64,000 nucleotides of DNA from assembly GCA_902774915.1 (NCBI GenBank), contig CACYKH010000007.1, positions 1 to 64,000 of the forward strand. The letters run 5' to 3'. Both the position numbers and the translations under genes were made by a program. This document shows positions 36,467 through 45,168 of the stretch, piece by piece. Numbering within the stretch: position 1 is the stretch's first letter; each line of letters begins with the position of its first letter. The notes under the pieces are model-generated. The model did not search any database. It was given only the letters and a program-made list of their open reading frames with translations, and was not told the DNA's origin. This stretch comes from an uncultured Lachnospiraceae bacterium. GTDB lineage: Bacteria; Bacillota; Clostridia; Lachnospirales; Lachnospiraceae.

Positions 36467-37238
36467 TTACTTTTTTAGCAACAGCCTTGATAGGCCTTGA
36501 TAATGTTTTTCTAAAGGAGAAGTTATCTCGATATTTATCGAATACTTCTCGTGGTGATATTGAACTAAGTCTTGATGAGAAGAAGAAGTAGCTTCGCTCC
36601 TTTGCCTCCTCTCTGATATCGATAAGTTTGTTTTTGTAAGCGTTATATTTAACGACTACATCATACTCATCTGCGAGTTTCTTGATCTTAACCATGAGCT
36701 GGAAGGAATAAACCACATCCAGTATAAAGATTCCATAAAAGAATCCGATAAAGAAAGAAAATGCAAGGTTACGTGACAGCCATTCTAGCGCATCCAGAAC
36801 CTGTGGGTGAAGCACCAGGTAATAGAAAGCGGCCAGCGCATACCAGAAACATGAAAACAGTGGACAGATAACACCTTTAATATTTCCCCAGTATGAAGAA
36901 TAATCCCATAGCTGAAGATGCAGATGATTAATAAAAATCATTCCGGTTATAAATTCCAGCAGGGTCATGCATGCTGCCATAATAACGAAAATCACTAGCT
37001 TCTCAATTATTGGGTGATCTGCGCCCAGCGATGGTATTTGTATGTGTCCCAACATGTAAAGGACAATCAGTCCAGTACCATAAATTGGAAGATATGGACC
37101 TACAAAGAAACCTGGATTAACCCATTTATGTTTTTTTCTTTCGACTGGGTCAAGATATCTTCTAAAGAAAAGCTCGATAACCCACCCTGTCACACTTCCT
37201 GAAGAAAACAGAAAGAGCAAGATTAGTAGTTTATTCAT
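36456..37238 (-). CDS. CmpB-like (ABC transporter type IV permease-like) membrane protein
   Basis: 260 residues from the ATG at 37236-37238 (minus strand), preceded by AGAGGATA. The N-terminus SVTGWVIELFFRR..KKHKWVNPGFFVGPYLPIYGTG matches the CmpB/'putative ABC-transporter type IV' family found in Firmicutes. There are about six membrane helices, then a charged cytoplasmic tail. Family function is not established. It starts 11 bases after azlD and probably shares that operon. Confidence 0.85.
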   Translation of the reverse strand: MNKLLILLFLFSSGSVTGWVIELFFRRYLDPVERKKHKWVNPGFFVGPYLPIYGTGLIVLYMLGHIQIPSLGADHPIIEKLVIFVIMAACMTLLEFITGMIFINHLHLQLWDYSSYWGNIKGVICPLFSCFWYALAAFYYLVLHPQVLDALEWLSRNLAFSFFIGFFYGIFILDVVYSFQLMVKIKKLADEYDVVVKYNAYKNKLIDIREEAKERSYFFFSSRLSSISPREVFDKYRDNFSFRKTLSRPIKAVAKKVKKD

Positions 37239-37249
37239 TATATCCTCTT

Positions 37250-37567
37250 TTATAATAGTGTAAGAATTAACTCTGTCAGATAAACTCCTGCACAGGAAAT
37301 AAGAGCAACAACAGTGAGGCTCTTTCCTTTTAGTGCCAATACAACCGCAACAATAAATCCTACACAAGCAGAGATTATGCTTGATGTAGCTGTAAAGATG
37401 GCAGGAATTGTCATAGCCGTAAGCACTGCATATGGAATGTAGTGCAGGAATGATTTGATGAATCTATTTTCTATTTGGTGCCTTACCAGAACAAATGGAA
37501 TGACACGTATCAGATAAGTTGAAATAACTATTATTGCGAGATAAATGAAGTAGGTGCTTAGTTTCAT
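37250..37567 (-). CDS. azlD: Branched-chain amino acid exporter small subunit
   Basis: 105 residues with three to four membrane helices, of the AzlD family. It has the conserved TYLIRVIPFVLVRHQ near residue 20 and LHYIPYAVLTAMTIPAIF in the middle. AzlD works with AzlC to export branched-chain amino acids. Its start overlaps the azlC stop by four bases. Confidence 0.92.
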   Translation of the reverse strand: MKLSTYFIYLAIIVISTYLIRVIPFVLVRHQIENRFIKSFLHYIPYAVLTAMTIPAIFTATSSIISACVGFIVAVVLALKGKSLTVVALISCAGVYLTELILTLL

Positions 37568-38322
37568 GCTGCACCTCCTTCTGCTATTTCAGGCGTTTTT
37601 GCAGCATCATTGTTATTATCATCCTCGTCTTCTACAGGATAAAGAATTGCAACGATTGCAGCGCTGACAATAGCACAAATGCTTATAGATATTCCAATAG
37701 ATACCTTATTAATAACAGGAACATATTTAAATGCAGTTGATAATGCGGCCGCAATTACAACGGCGATTATGACTGCTTTTTCTTCTTTCATAACAGGAAC
37801 AACTATCGCAACGAACATTCCGTAAATGGCAAGTCCCAGAGCGCTCATGACACTGGCAGGGAGTACATTTCCAAGTAGTGCTCCTAAAAAAGTTCCAAGA
37901 GCCCAGCCAATCCAAGGCAGAGTTGAAAGACCCAGCCAGAATGAACGGGTGATCCTCTTTTCTGATATAGCTACAGCGAAGATTTCATCTGTAATAAAGA
38001 AACCAAGAATCCATCTCCAAATGCCACTGAAGCGTTTATCCAACTTTTGTGATAAAGCGATAGACATAAAAGAATATCTGACATTTATGGTCAGCTGTGA
38101 TATCAGCATATCCAGCCATAGTCCGGGAATAGTCATTATCTGAACTCCTGCAAATTGTCCTGCAGATGTCAGTGTGGTCATGGAAATGAGTGTTGCTTCC
38201 CAGATTGTCAGTCCATATGTGATTGCAATTATTCCGAAAGTAAAGGAGACAGACAAGTAGCCAAGAGCAATGGGGATACCTGCCAGAAGTCCTCTTTTAT
38301 AGTTCTCTAAAGTCGTATTCAT
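37564..38322 (-). CDS. azlC: Branched-chain amino acid exporter large subunit
   Basis: 252 residues with six to seven membrane helices. AzlC features are GIPIALGYLSVSFTFGI at the start, TSAGQFAG, LTINVRYSFMSIALSQKL, and TDEIFAV. The C-terminal tail is acidic (EDEDDNNND), which is unusual but harmless-looking. It is first gene of the minus-strand operon azlC-azlD-CmpB-like, with a promoter at 38333-38360. Confidence 0.93.
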   Translation of the reverse strand: MNTTLENYKRGLLAGIPIALGYLSVSFTFGIIAITYGLTIWEATLISMTTLTSAGQFAGVQIMTIPGLWLDMLISQLTINVRYSFMSIALSQKLDKRFSGIWRWILGFFITDEIFAVAISEKRITRSFWLGLSTLPWIGWALGTFLGALLGNVLPASVMSALGLAIYGMFVAIVVPVMKEEKAVIIAVVIAAALSTAFKYVPVINKVSIGISISICAIVSAAIVAILYPVEDEDDNNNDAAKTPEIAEGGAA

Positions 38323-38332
38323 AACGTATATG

Positions 38333-38360
38333 ATTTTAACATTTATAGGAAATTTTTCAA
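38333..38360 (-). promoter_or_regulatory. azlC promoter
   Basis: On the minus strand, TTGAAA (38355-38360) and a TG-extended TAAAAT (38333-38338) lie 16 bases apart. Confidence 0.65.
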
Positions 38361-38369
38361 CCTATTATC

Positions 38370-38399
38370 TTGGTATATCTAGGCGAATTGTGATAAAAT
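38370..38399 (+). promoter_or_regulatory. Promoter of the zinc-ribbon membrane protein
   Basis: TTGGTA (38370-38375) and TAAAAT (38394-38399) with an 18-base spacer. It diverges from the azlC promoter. Confidence 0.55.
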
Positions 38400-38434
38400 A
38401 AATGCAAATTTTTCATAACATGGAGGTGTTGAAA

Positions 38435-39169
38435 ATGTTACTAAATTTATTAGGCTTATTTGGTGGCGGAGATGATTATTATGGAGGAAATCCATATGGA
38501 GGAGGACACCAAATGGCGAGCGCTGCTTCAATGGGAGTTGCGGCGTTGGTTGAAATCATACTGGGACTTGTAGTAGCCCTGGTTCTGACGATTCTACTTT
38601 ATGTTCTTGTATTTCCAGAAAAAAGAAAGAATACATTAAATTCATTTTTCACATTCGTCAGAAACTTCTTTGGTATCAAATATTTGATTATTGAGAAGAT
38701 ACTTAAATTCTTCTATGTACTTAATACTATGACTACAATTTGTGTAGGATTTTTCCTTCTCTTTGGAAGAACATTCTTCTTAGGACTGTTAATGATCATC
38801 CTTGGACCAATCATTCACAGACTTAGCTATGAATCAATTATGCTTATAATTTTGCTTGTTAAGAATACTATTGAAATTAATAACAAGCTTGAAGATAAAA
38901 ATGGAAGTGGTGAAAATAGTTTTGATGGTGGATTCCCTAAGTTTGATAAAAAACCATCAGCTGGATTTGGCGCTACACAGTATGCACAGGCAGCACCTCA
39001 GCAGACATATGCACAGCCAGAACAGACATATGTTCAACCTGAAGCACAGCAGACATACGTTCAGCCAGAAGCACCAGCTCAGGCTACACCAGCTGTTTGT
39101 CCAAACTGTGGAACACCTATAGAAGAAGGTGCTATATTCTGCGCAGGATGTGGTACCAAGATAGGCTAA
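38435..39169 (+). CDS. Membrane protein with C-terminal zinc ribbon, unknown
   Basis: 244 residues from the ATG at 38435, with GGAGG upstream; an earlier ATG at 38402 precedes the ribosome binding site. A Gly/Tyr-rich N-terminus is followed by about three membrane helices (~37-60, ~95-118, ~122-142). A Gln/Pro/Thr/Tyr-rich linker of QTYVQPEA repeats then leads to a zinc ribbon CPNCGTPIEEGAIFCAGCGTKIG. Terminal zinc ribbons on membrane proteins are common in Firmicutes, but the role is unclear. Monocistronic. Confidence 0.78.
   Translation: MLLNLLGLFGGGDDYYGGNPYGGGHQMASAASMGVAALVEIILGLVVALVLTILLYVLVFPEKRKNTLNSFFTFVRNFFGIKYLIIEKILKFFYVLNTMTTICVGFFLLFGRTFFLGLLMIILGPIIHRLSYESIMLIILLVKNTIEINNKLEDKNGSGENSFDGGFPKFDKKPSAGFGATQYAQAAPQQTYAQPEQTYVQPEAQQTYVQPEAPAQATPAVCPNCGTPIEEGAIFCAGCGTKIG
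38998..39078 (+). repeat. In-frame degenerate repeat encoding QTYxQPEx
   Basis: Roughly four units of 18-27 bases built from CAGACATATG-like and CAGCCAGAA-like stretches encode the linker before the zinc ribbon. Units differ at several positions. Confidence 0.6.
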
Positions 39170-39304
39170 TTTCAAGCAGAGATTGGGTTAGATAAAATAA
39201 TGGATATTAGAACAGTGATTAGTGTAGACTAAGTGCAAAACTTTAAGTTATACTGATTTCATCTGAGACATTCGCTTAGATATATTATTAAGGAGGTTAC
39301 AAGA

Positions 39305-39973
39305 ATGGCTAAATACAGATGTAAAGTTTGTGGAGAGATATTTGAGGCGGCAGATGGTGCTACATCACCTGTTTGTCCAGTTTGTGGAGTAGACGGAGAT
39401 AACCTTGAGCTTATCGAAGAGGCAGCTCCTGCAGGTTCCAGTAAGTACGCTGGTACTCAGACAGAGAAGAACCTTCAGACTGCATTTGCTGGTGAGTCAC
39501 AGGCAAGAAATAAGTATACATATTTCGCTTCTGTTGCAAAGAAGGAAGGTTATGAGCAGATCGCAGCTCTGTTCCTTAAGACAGCAGATAATGAGAAAGA
39601 GCATGCTAAGATGTGGTTCAAAGAGCTTGGAGAGCTTGGAGATACTATCGCAAACCTGAATGCTGCAGCTGATGGTGAGAACTATGAGTGGACAGATATG
39701 TATGATGGATTCGCAAAGACAGCTGATGAGGAGGGATTCCCAGAGCTTGCTGAGAAGTTCCGTCTTGTTGCTGCAATCGAGAAGCATCATGAAGAAAGAT
39801 ATAGAGCACTTCTCAATAATGTTGAGACAAAGCAGGTATTTGAGAAGAGCGAGGTTAAGGTTTGGGAGTGCCGTAACTGCGGACATATCGTAGTTGGTAC
39901 AAAGGCTCCTGAAGTTTGCCCAGCATGTGCTCATCCACAGAGCTTCTTTGAGGTAAATGCAGAGAATTACTAA
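39305..39973 (+). CDS. Rubrerythrin with rubredoxin-like domains at both ends
   Basis: 222 residues. The core four-helix diiron domain has the ligand motifs [23 protein letters not shown] and [11 protein letters not shown]. The C-terminus has a rubredoxin iron site ([22 protein letters not shown]). The N-terminus carries a second rubredoxin-like set, C6, C9, C24 and C27 ([16 protein letters not shown]). Rubrerythrins reduce hydrogen peroxide using NAD(P)H-derived electrons. Most have one rubredoxin domain, at the C-terminus. An AAGGAGG ribosome binding site precedes the start, and a terminator follows. Confidence 0.93.
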   Translation: MAKYRCKVCGEIFEAADGATSPVCPVCGVDGDNLELIEEAAPAGSSKYAGTQTEKNLQTAFAGESQARNKYTYFASVAKKEGYEQIAALFLKTADNEKEHAKMWFKELGELGDTIANLNAAADGENYEWTDMYDGFAKTADEEGFPELAEKFRLVAAIEKHHEERYRALLNNVETKQVFEKSEVKVWECRNCGHIVVGTKAPEVCPACAHPQSFFEVNAENY

Positions 39974-40000
39974 ATCGAACTAACTTATTAGAAATTAGAA

Positions 40001-40037
40001 AAGTGGCAAAATGCATTTCGCATTTTGCCACTTTTTT
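40001..40037. terminator. Bidirectional terminator after rubrerythrin
   Basis: A 14-bp perfect stem AAGTGGCAAAATGC/GCATTTTGCCACTT with loop ATTTC and a T run on the plus side. Confidence 0.93.
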
Positions 40038-40065
40038 ATCTTATATCCATTGATAAAATGTTAAT

Positions 40066-41604
40066 CTAATGATCGCCAGATAATAACTCTGCGTTATAAG
40101 CTGATAAATTAAATTTTCTCCAGCTTCTATTTTTGTAGAAGTATTTACAGTTAGATAAATAACCGTCTATTAAAGTGTCATCTTCAGATTTTGCTATTGC
40201 AGGTGCGGCGTCGGTAGATAACCCCTGGATGTAATAGTAATCCTGCTCGGCGATTTCTGGATCAATCGTATCCATGTATGTAATATCATAATCTGCAATT
40301 ATATAATCTATATGTGCGAAGCTTATAATAGCATACAGTACACTAACCACGATGATACTATATCTGAATAGAGGGAACTTTTCTTTAAATATAGAGATTA
40401 TAACAGCTATAAAGAGGATTGATAGTAGAGTCAGTCCCCAAAGAACCCATACTCTAAGTTCTGTAAGAAGAGCAACTTCTATATACATCATAATTCTCAC
40501 AAAGCTGGAAGCAATCATAATATATGTGCAAAGTGAGATGATTGTCATAAGTACTTTAAGTACGCGGCTTTCCTTGAAATGTCCGTTAACAAATAGAACC
40601 ATAAGGAAGTTGATAATGCTTACAGCAAGCAGCTGGAAGAATCCTTCTCTGGCATAATCAGAATATGAATAACCATCTGGAAGCTGTCCGCCTCCCAGGA
40701 ACAGGTAGACTATCTGGATCACTGAGAAGACAAGGTAGATAACTGATACAAGAGAAAGAACTGTAATGGCAATTATTGGCTCCAGGTTTCTGTGTGATAC
40801 AACGTCTTCGCTAACAGGTTTCTTTGAAAAACATCTCATAAGCGAGTATGCTGCAAAGAAGATAAATCCAAATGTTATTAATATTCCGAAGGTATCAACG
40901 AATGAGAAATTAATCAATAAGTAGTTAGTCATCAGGTTACTAAATACTGCATCAGCAGCAGATAATAGAAGAAGTAAAATGCAAACTAGCGGTACTGATA
41001 TGAGAAGACCGATCAGGACATAACGCACAGTTCTTTTTTTCTGTGAGGATGACTCATCTGAAGCACCTCTTTCTTTTAATACCTTCATATCCTTTGCAAA
41101 ATCCTCCAGTGCTCCAAAAGAGTAAAAGAAAGATTCACATATAGCAATGGCTGTCTTCGAAAAGTTCCAGCGACTGTCGTCATAAACGTTATGAATCAGG
41201 AACACAAATAGCATCAGAATTATTCCAAAGTTATTGAAGAAGAGCATGGCAAGATTACCCGTTAAGAAGTTCGATATTGAAAGAGTAATCATTATCGTTG
41301 CATAAAACCAACTGAATTTTTTGATCTTCACATCGTATTGCTGTAGTCCGTAGCACATATAAATCAAGGTGGCGATGCCAAAGAAAGGCATTGTAACGCC
41401 AGAAAAATTATTATATATACAGAATGTTGAGAATAAAGCATATATTAATGTGGCAGGTAACAGTTTGCGTCCCATTTTCTCTCTGAAGTCAAGAACTTCA
41501 GGTGCCTCAACTACAACTCTTTTCTGGTAAGGTGCATAAGCAGGATATGCGTTATTGTAATTATAATTTTGATTTGTAAAAGACTGATTATTAATATTAT
41601 CCAT
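40066..41604 (-). CDS. DUF4153/DUF4173 multi-pass membrane protein
   Basis: 512 residues with a Tyr/Asn/Pro-rich cytoplasmic N-terminus and about ten to twelve membrane helices. YAREGFFQLLAVSIINFLMV in the middle is characteristic of the DUF4173 group. Family function is unknown. It is last gene in a minus-strand unit DUF2975-XRE-DUF4173. TGGAGGAAA precedes its start, and the 42-base gap upstream includes a small AAAGATA/TATCTTT hairpin. Confidence 0.85.
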   Translation of the reverse strand: MDNINNQSFTNQNYNYNNAYPAYAPYQKRVVVEAPEVLDFREKMGRKLLPATLIYALFSTFCIYNNFSGVTMPFFGIATLIYMCYGLQQYDVKIKKFSWFYATIMITLSISNFLTGNLAMLFFNNFGIILMLFVFLIHNVYDDSRWNFSKTAIAICESFFYSFGALEDFAKDMKVLKERGASDESSSQKKRTVRYVLIGLLISVPLVCILLLLLSAADAVFSNLMTNYLLINFSFVDTFGILITFGFIFFAAYSLMRCFSKKPVSEDVVSHRNLEPIIAITVLSLVSVIYLVFSVIQIVYLFLGGGQLPDGYSYSDYAREGFFQLLAVSIINFLMVLFVNGHFKESRVLKVLMTIISLCTYIMIASSFVRIMMYIEVALLTELRVWVLWGLTLLSILFIAVIISIFKEKFPLFRYSIIVVSVLYAIISFAHIDYIIADYDITYMDTIDPEIAEQDYYYIQGLSTDAAPAIAKSEDDTLIDGYLSNCKYFYKNRSWRKFNLSAYNAELLSGDH

Positions 41605-41646
41605 AATTTTCCTCCATAAAAAGATAAATGGTATCTTTAATATGCA

Positions 41647-41850
41647 TTATGATTTTTGGTATTCCAGTATATCCCCTGGCTGACACTCCAGGACTTCGCA
41701 TATTTTATCAAGAGTTTCAAGGCGAACTGCCTTGGCTTTTCCATTTTTTAGAATAGATATATTTGCTAGCGTGATTCCTACCTGCTCTGCAAGATCGGAG
41801 ACTTTCATTTTGCGTTTAGCCAGCATAACGTCGAGATTTATAATTATCAT
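41647..41850 (-). CDS. Small XRE/Cro-type transcriptional regulator
   Basis: 67 residues, essentially one helix-turn-helix domain: VMLAKRKMKVSDLAEQVGITLANISILKNGKAKAVRLETLDKICEVLECQPGDILEY. It resembles the YozG/YdaS-size Cro/CI regulators that are often paired with a DUF2975 membrane protein. It lies 11 bases after that gene and probably autoregulates the operon. The HTH is complete. Confidence 0.9.
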   Translation of the reverse strand: MIIINLDVMLAKRKMKVSDLAEQVGITLANISILKNGKAKAVRLETLDKICEVLECQPGDILEYQKS

Positions 41851-41861
41851 GCTGACACCCC

Positions 41862-42341
41862 CTATATTGTAAGCTCGTTTTCCTGCTTGATCTCATAAGC
41901 GTTTTGAACCAGCTTAGACATTGCATAGCACAGGATGACGAAAATAATGAAAACAAATATCTTTAATAGAGTATATGAGATAGGCACAAGATATATTTCC
42001 CCTTTGATGAACCATATAAGAATACGTGCCAGGTATTCGATAATAATAAGTACACCGCATATTCCCATGCATTTAAAGCTCTTAGCGTTCTCCATTGAAA
42101 ATGAGTTATCTTTTGCAATCTCACAAACGATTTTCCAGAAGAAGAATAAGATGGCGAAACATAGAATGGCAGTTATCCATATGAATACGATATTTCGTCG
42201 CAGATAATCTGGAATTGGATCGTTGTAATCTGGTCTAAAAAAGAATCCATAGACTGTGGCACTGCCAAAGAATGTCAGGCCAAGCAGCCCAATGGCTATA
42301 GTTACTGCCTTAAGCCAATAAGTAATAGCTTTATGTTTCAT
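41862..42341 (-). CDS. DUF2975-family membrane protein
   Basis: 159 residues from the ATG at 42339-42341 (minus strand), with GAGGGAAG upstream; a longer frame has no ribosome binding site. Four membrane helices (around 10-32, 48-70, 88-112, 120-145) with the short loop IAKDNSFSMENAKSFKCMG typical of DUF2975. The DUF2975 plus small XRE regulator pair is widespread in Firmicutes; the membrane partner may sense the envelope and control the HTH protein, but this is unproven. Strong promoter at 42410-42438. Confidence 0.87.
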   Translation of the reverse strand: MKHKAITYWLKAVTIAIGLLGLTFFGSATVYGFFFRPDYNDPIPDYLRRNIVFIWITAILCFAILFFFWKIVCEIAKDNSFSMENAKSFKCMGICGVLIIIEYLARILIWFIKGEIYLVPISYTLLKIFVFIIFVILCYAMSKLVQNAYEIKQENELTI

Positions 42342-42409
42342 GATACTTCCCTCATTTCGTGTTTTTTTGCGTTTTCTTATTTCTGGATTTTTCTTTCCTT
42401 GATGATGTG

Positions 42410-42438
42410 AGTATATATTGTCCAAAATCGAATGTCAA
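42410..42438 (-). promoter_or_regulatory. Near-consensus promoter of the DUF2975-XRE-DUF4173 operon
   Basis: On the minus strand, TTGACA (42433-42438) and TATACT (42410-42415) lie exactly 17 bases apart. Confidence 0.88.
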
Positions 42439-42571
42439 GAAAAATTTATCGTAAAACGATAAAAAATATTCGAGAAACAAAAACTATTAAGTGATGCGAA
42501 AGTGGTGGGAGTATGTTGATTTTTATGGTATTATATAACTGTTGAGAAGAATTTTTTGATAGGAGAACCTG

Positions 42572-43867
42572 ATGATATATATTAAAAATGCCCGCATTAT
42601 TGATGCGGTAACTGGAATGGATGAGATTGGCGATGTGGCCATCGTCGACAATTTTATCGCTGGTGCTGGTAAAGATCTTGACATTGAAGAGATAAAAGCC
42701 AGATACGATGTAACTGAAAGTGAAATTCAGACAATCGATGCTACAGGTCTTGTTGTAGCACCAGGACTGGTGGATACTCATGTACATTTCAGAGATCCGG
42801 GACAGACGTATAAAGAAGATATAGAGAGTGGAGCGGCTGCAGCTGCAAGAGGTGGTTTTACAACTGTTGTTTGTATGGCAAATACCAAGCCAGTTGTAGA
42901 TAACATTGATACTCTCAAATATATTCAGGAGAAAGGTGAAAAAACTCCAATCCATGTTCTTCAGACTGCTACAGTTACAAAGGGTATGGCAGGAAAGGAA
43001 CTGGTGGATATGGAGGCTCTGGAAGAGGCTGGAGCAGCAGGCTTTACAGATGATGGCCTTCCAATAATGGATGAAAAGATTCTGGTTCAGGCTCTTAAAA
43101 AAGCGGCAGAGCTGGATCTTCCGGTCAGTCTTCACGAAGAGGATCCAGAGTTTGTTAAACAGGCCGGTGTAAATATGGGAGCGGTATCTGAAAAACTTGG
43201 ATACGGCGGTGCATCCAGAAAAGCGGAAGATGTGATGGTTGCGAGAGATGTGGCTCTTGCTCTTGAAACAGATGCAACACTTGTTATTCAGCATATTAGT
43301 TCAAAGAACAGTGTTGAATTTGTACGTGCAGCAAAGAAACAGGGTGGAGATATACATGCAGAGGCAACCCCTCATCATTTTACATTAACTGAGGATGCTG
43401 TTTTGAAGTATGGAACCAATGCGAGAATGAACCCACCTGTTCGTACTGAGGAAGATAGACAGGCCATTATAGAAGGAATTAAAGATGGAACTATTGATAT
43501 GATCGTTACTGATCATGCTCCTCATTCGAAAGAAGAAAAAGATAGAGATTTAGCATCTGCGCCAAGCGGAATTATAGGACTTGAAACTTCACTTGGTCTG
43601 GGAATAAAATCCCTGGTTCAGCCAGGACACATTTCGCTTCTTAAATTGATGGAGCTTATGAGTAAAAATCCTGCTGAGTTATATAGAATGATCCCTGGCA
43701 GTTTCCAGGTTGGAAGACCGGCAGATGTAGTTATATTTGGTGAGAATGAAGAATGGAAGGTTGAAAGCTTTGCTTCAAAGGCTGAGAATAGTCCGTTTAT
43801 TGGATGGACACTTCCAGGAAAAGTACATTATACAATTTGTAATGGAAAGATTGTTTACGAGGGCTAA
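42572..43867 (+). CDS. pyrC: Dihydroorotase
   Basis: 431 residues of the class I (PyrC of Bacillus type) amidohydrolases. It closes carbamoyl aspartate to dihydroorotate in pyrimidine synthesis. Metal and substrate motifs are DTHVHFRDPG near 65, FTTVVCMANTKP, SLHEEDPEF, VIQHIS, DIHAEATPHHFTL, MNPPVR, and Asp in MIVTDHAPHS. GATAGGAGAA precedes the ATG. No other pyr gene is nearby, so the pathway is scattered in this genome. The 27-base gap to the next gene permits read-through. Confidence 0.95.
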   Translation: MIYIKNARIIDAVTGMDEIGDVAIVDNFIAGAGKDLDIEEIKARYDVTESEIQTIDATGLVVAPGLVDTHVHFRDPGQTYKEDIESGAAAAARGGFTTVVCMANTKPVVDNIDTLKYIQEKGEKTPIHVLQTATVTKGMAGKELVDMEALEEAGAAGFTDDGLPIMDEKILVQALKKAAELDLPVSLHEEDPEFVKQAGVNMGAVSEKLGYGGASRKAEDVMVARDVALALETDATLVIQHISSKNSVEFVRAAKKQGGDIHAEATPHHFTLTEDAVLKYGTNARMNPPVRTEEDRQAIIEGIKDGTIDMIVTDHAPHSKEEKDRDLASAPSGIIGLETSLGLGIKSLVQPGHISLLKLMELMSKNPAELYRMIPGSFQVGRPADVVIFGENEEWKVESFASKAENSPFIGWTLPGKVHYTICNGKIVYEG

Positions 43868-43894
43868 GGTTTTCTAATTAGTTGGGGTATTTAT

Positions 43895-45148
43895 ATGGAG
43901 AATAATCAAAATAACCAATCTATTTATAGACAGACGCCGATTCAGCAAAATCAGGCGCCACCTGTGTATACAGGTGTAATAGAAAAGCCGAACGTAGTTG
44001 TTATTGGTAATTCAGGTGTTGGTAAGTCCACGCTCATTAATTCGCTGTTCCAGTCTTATGTGGCTGAAACAAGTATTGGCGAGGCGACCACTAAGCAGAT
44101 GCGCGTTTATGAGAACGATGCACTCGGATTTAGAATAATAGATACTATTGGATTTGAACCTGGACTCCTGAATCAAAGCAAGGCTATAACAGCTATAAGA
44201 AAATGGTCGAAGGATAGCATAAAAAATGATGATACAACACATCAGATCAATATGATCTGGTATTGTATCGATGGTACATCCCGCAAGATGTTCAGAAAGA
44301 ACATTGATATGCTCGCTCATGCAACTTCTGTTTGGAAGAGTGTTCCAATTATAGTTGTAATCACGAAGTCTTATTCAAAACCTGAGAGAGATGAGAACAT
44401 CAGGATGGTTTACAATGCTTTCAAGAACCACAAGAAGCTGAGTGAAAACTTGAAGGCAATTGTTCCTGTCGTTGCGACAACATATAAGATTGATAATGAT
44501 CTGAATATAAATGTTACTCCTGATGGACTGGGTGAACTTTTAACAGAAACTGTTAAGTATCTTCCTGAAGGAGTTAATGCATCTATTGTTGATAAGAATT
44601 ATTTTTATCTGAATCAGAAAAGGGCTATGGCTCACTCTGTTGTTGGAGCTTCTGCTATTGCAGGACTTACGGTGGGACTTGTCCCAATTCCATTTCCTGA
44701 TGGAACCATATTGACTCCTCTTGAGATTGGTGAGATTAAGAGCCTTTCCAAGATATATGGTGTGGAGTTTGATAAGGATACTGAACTTATTCAGACCATC
44801 ATTAATGCAGGAACAGCGGGTATAGTTGCAAAGACAGCGCTAAATGCCATCAAAGCAATTCCAGCAGTTAATATTGCGGCAGATGTTCTTAATGGAATAG
44901 TTGCAGGAGTTATTGTTGCTGCGCTTGGTGAAGGAAGCATCTACATTTTCGAACAGATTTATACAGGACAGAAATCCGTTTCTGATACTGAGTGGGTTAA
45001 AAGATTCCTGGATTCAAAGGTTGCAGCAGGTCTTGCTGGTAATATGAATGTGATCATCAAGGAATATACTGACAAGCTAAATTCTGGTCAGAAAGTTACA
45101 ATGAAAGATGTTATGGCTATTATTCTAAAAAATATGAAGTTCAAATAA
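43895..45148 (+). CDS. Dynamin/Era-like GTPase with DUF697-like C-terminal region
   Basis: 417 residues. The N-terminal GTPase domain has a P-loop GNSGVGKST (38-46), switch II DTIGFEPG (83-90), and at the G4 position VITKSYSK (155-162), where TKxD is expected but the Asp is Tyr160. Residues ~245-345 hold Gly/Ala-rich hydrophobic helices (VGASAIAGLTVGLVPIPFPDG..LTPLEIGEIKSLSKIYG), like the membrane-associating DUF697 region of YcjF-type proteins. It is cytoplasmic or peripheral at the membrane. It is 20 bases ahead of the lysozyme-like gene and probably heads that operon. Confidence 0.82.
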   Translation: MENNQNNQSIYRQTPIQQNQAPPVYTGVIEKPNVVVIGNSGVGKSTLINSLFQSYVAETSIGEATTKQMRVYENDALGFRIIDTIGFEPGLLNQSKAITAIRKWSKDSIKNDDTTHQINMIWYCIDGTSRKMFRKNIDMLAHATSVWKSVPIIVVITKSYSKPERDENIRMVYNAFKNHKKLSENLKAIVPVVATTYKIDNDLNINVTPDGLGELLTETVKYLPEGVNASIVDKNYFYLNQKRAMAHSVVGASAIAGLTVGLVPIPFPDGTILTPLEIGEIKSLSKIYGVEFDKDTELIQTIINAGTAGIVAKTALNAIKAIPAVNIAADVLNGIVAGVIVAALGEGSIYIFEQIYTGQKSVSDTEWVKRFLDSKVAAGLAGNMNVIIKEYTDKLNSGQKVTMKDVMAIILKNMKFK

Positions 45149-45168
45149 ACTAAAGGAAAGCACTATCT

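Noticed and set aside
38957-39175. Cys-rich minus-strand frame of 72 codons
   Set aside because: The Cys pattern comes from reading the QTYVQPEA repeats and zinc-ribbon codons in antisense.
42446-43294. 282-codon minus-strand frame opposite pyrC
   Set aside because: It is antisense to conserved dihydroorotase sequence, rich in Cys, Ser and Asn, and its start falls inside pyrC without regulatory signals.
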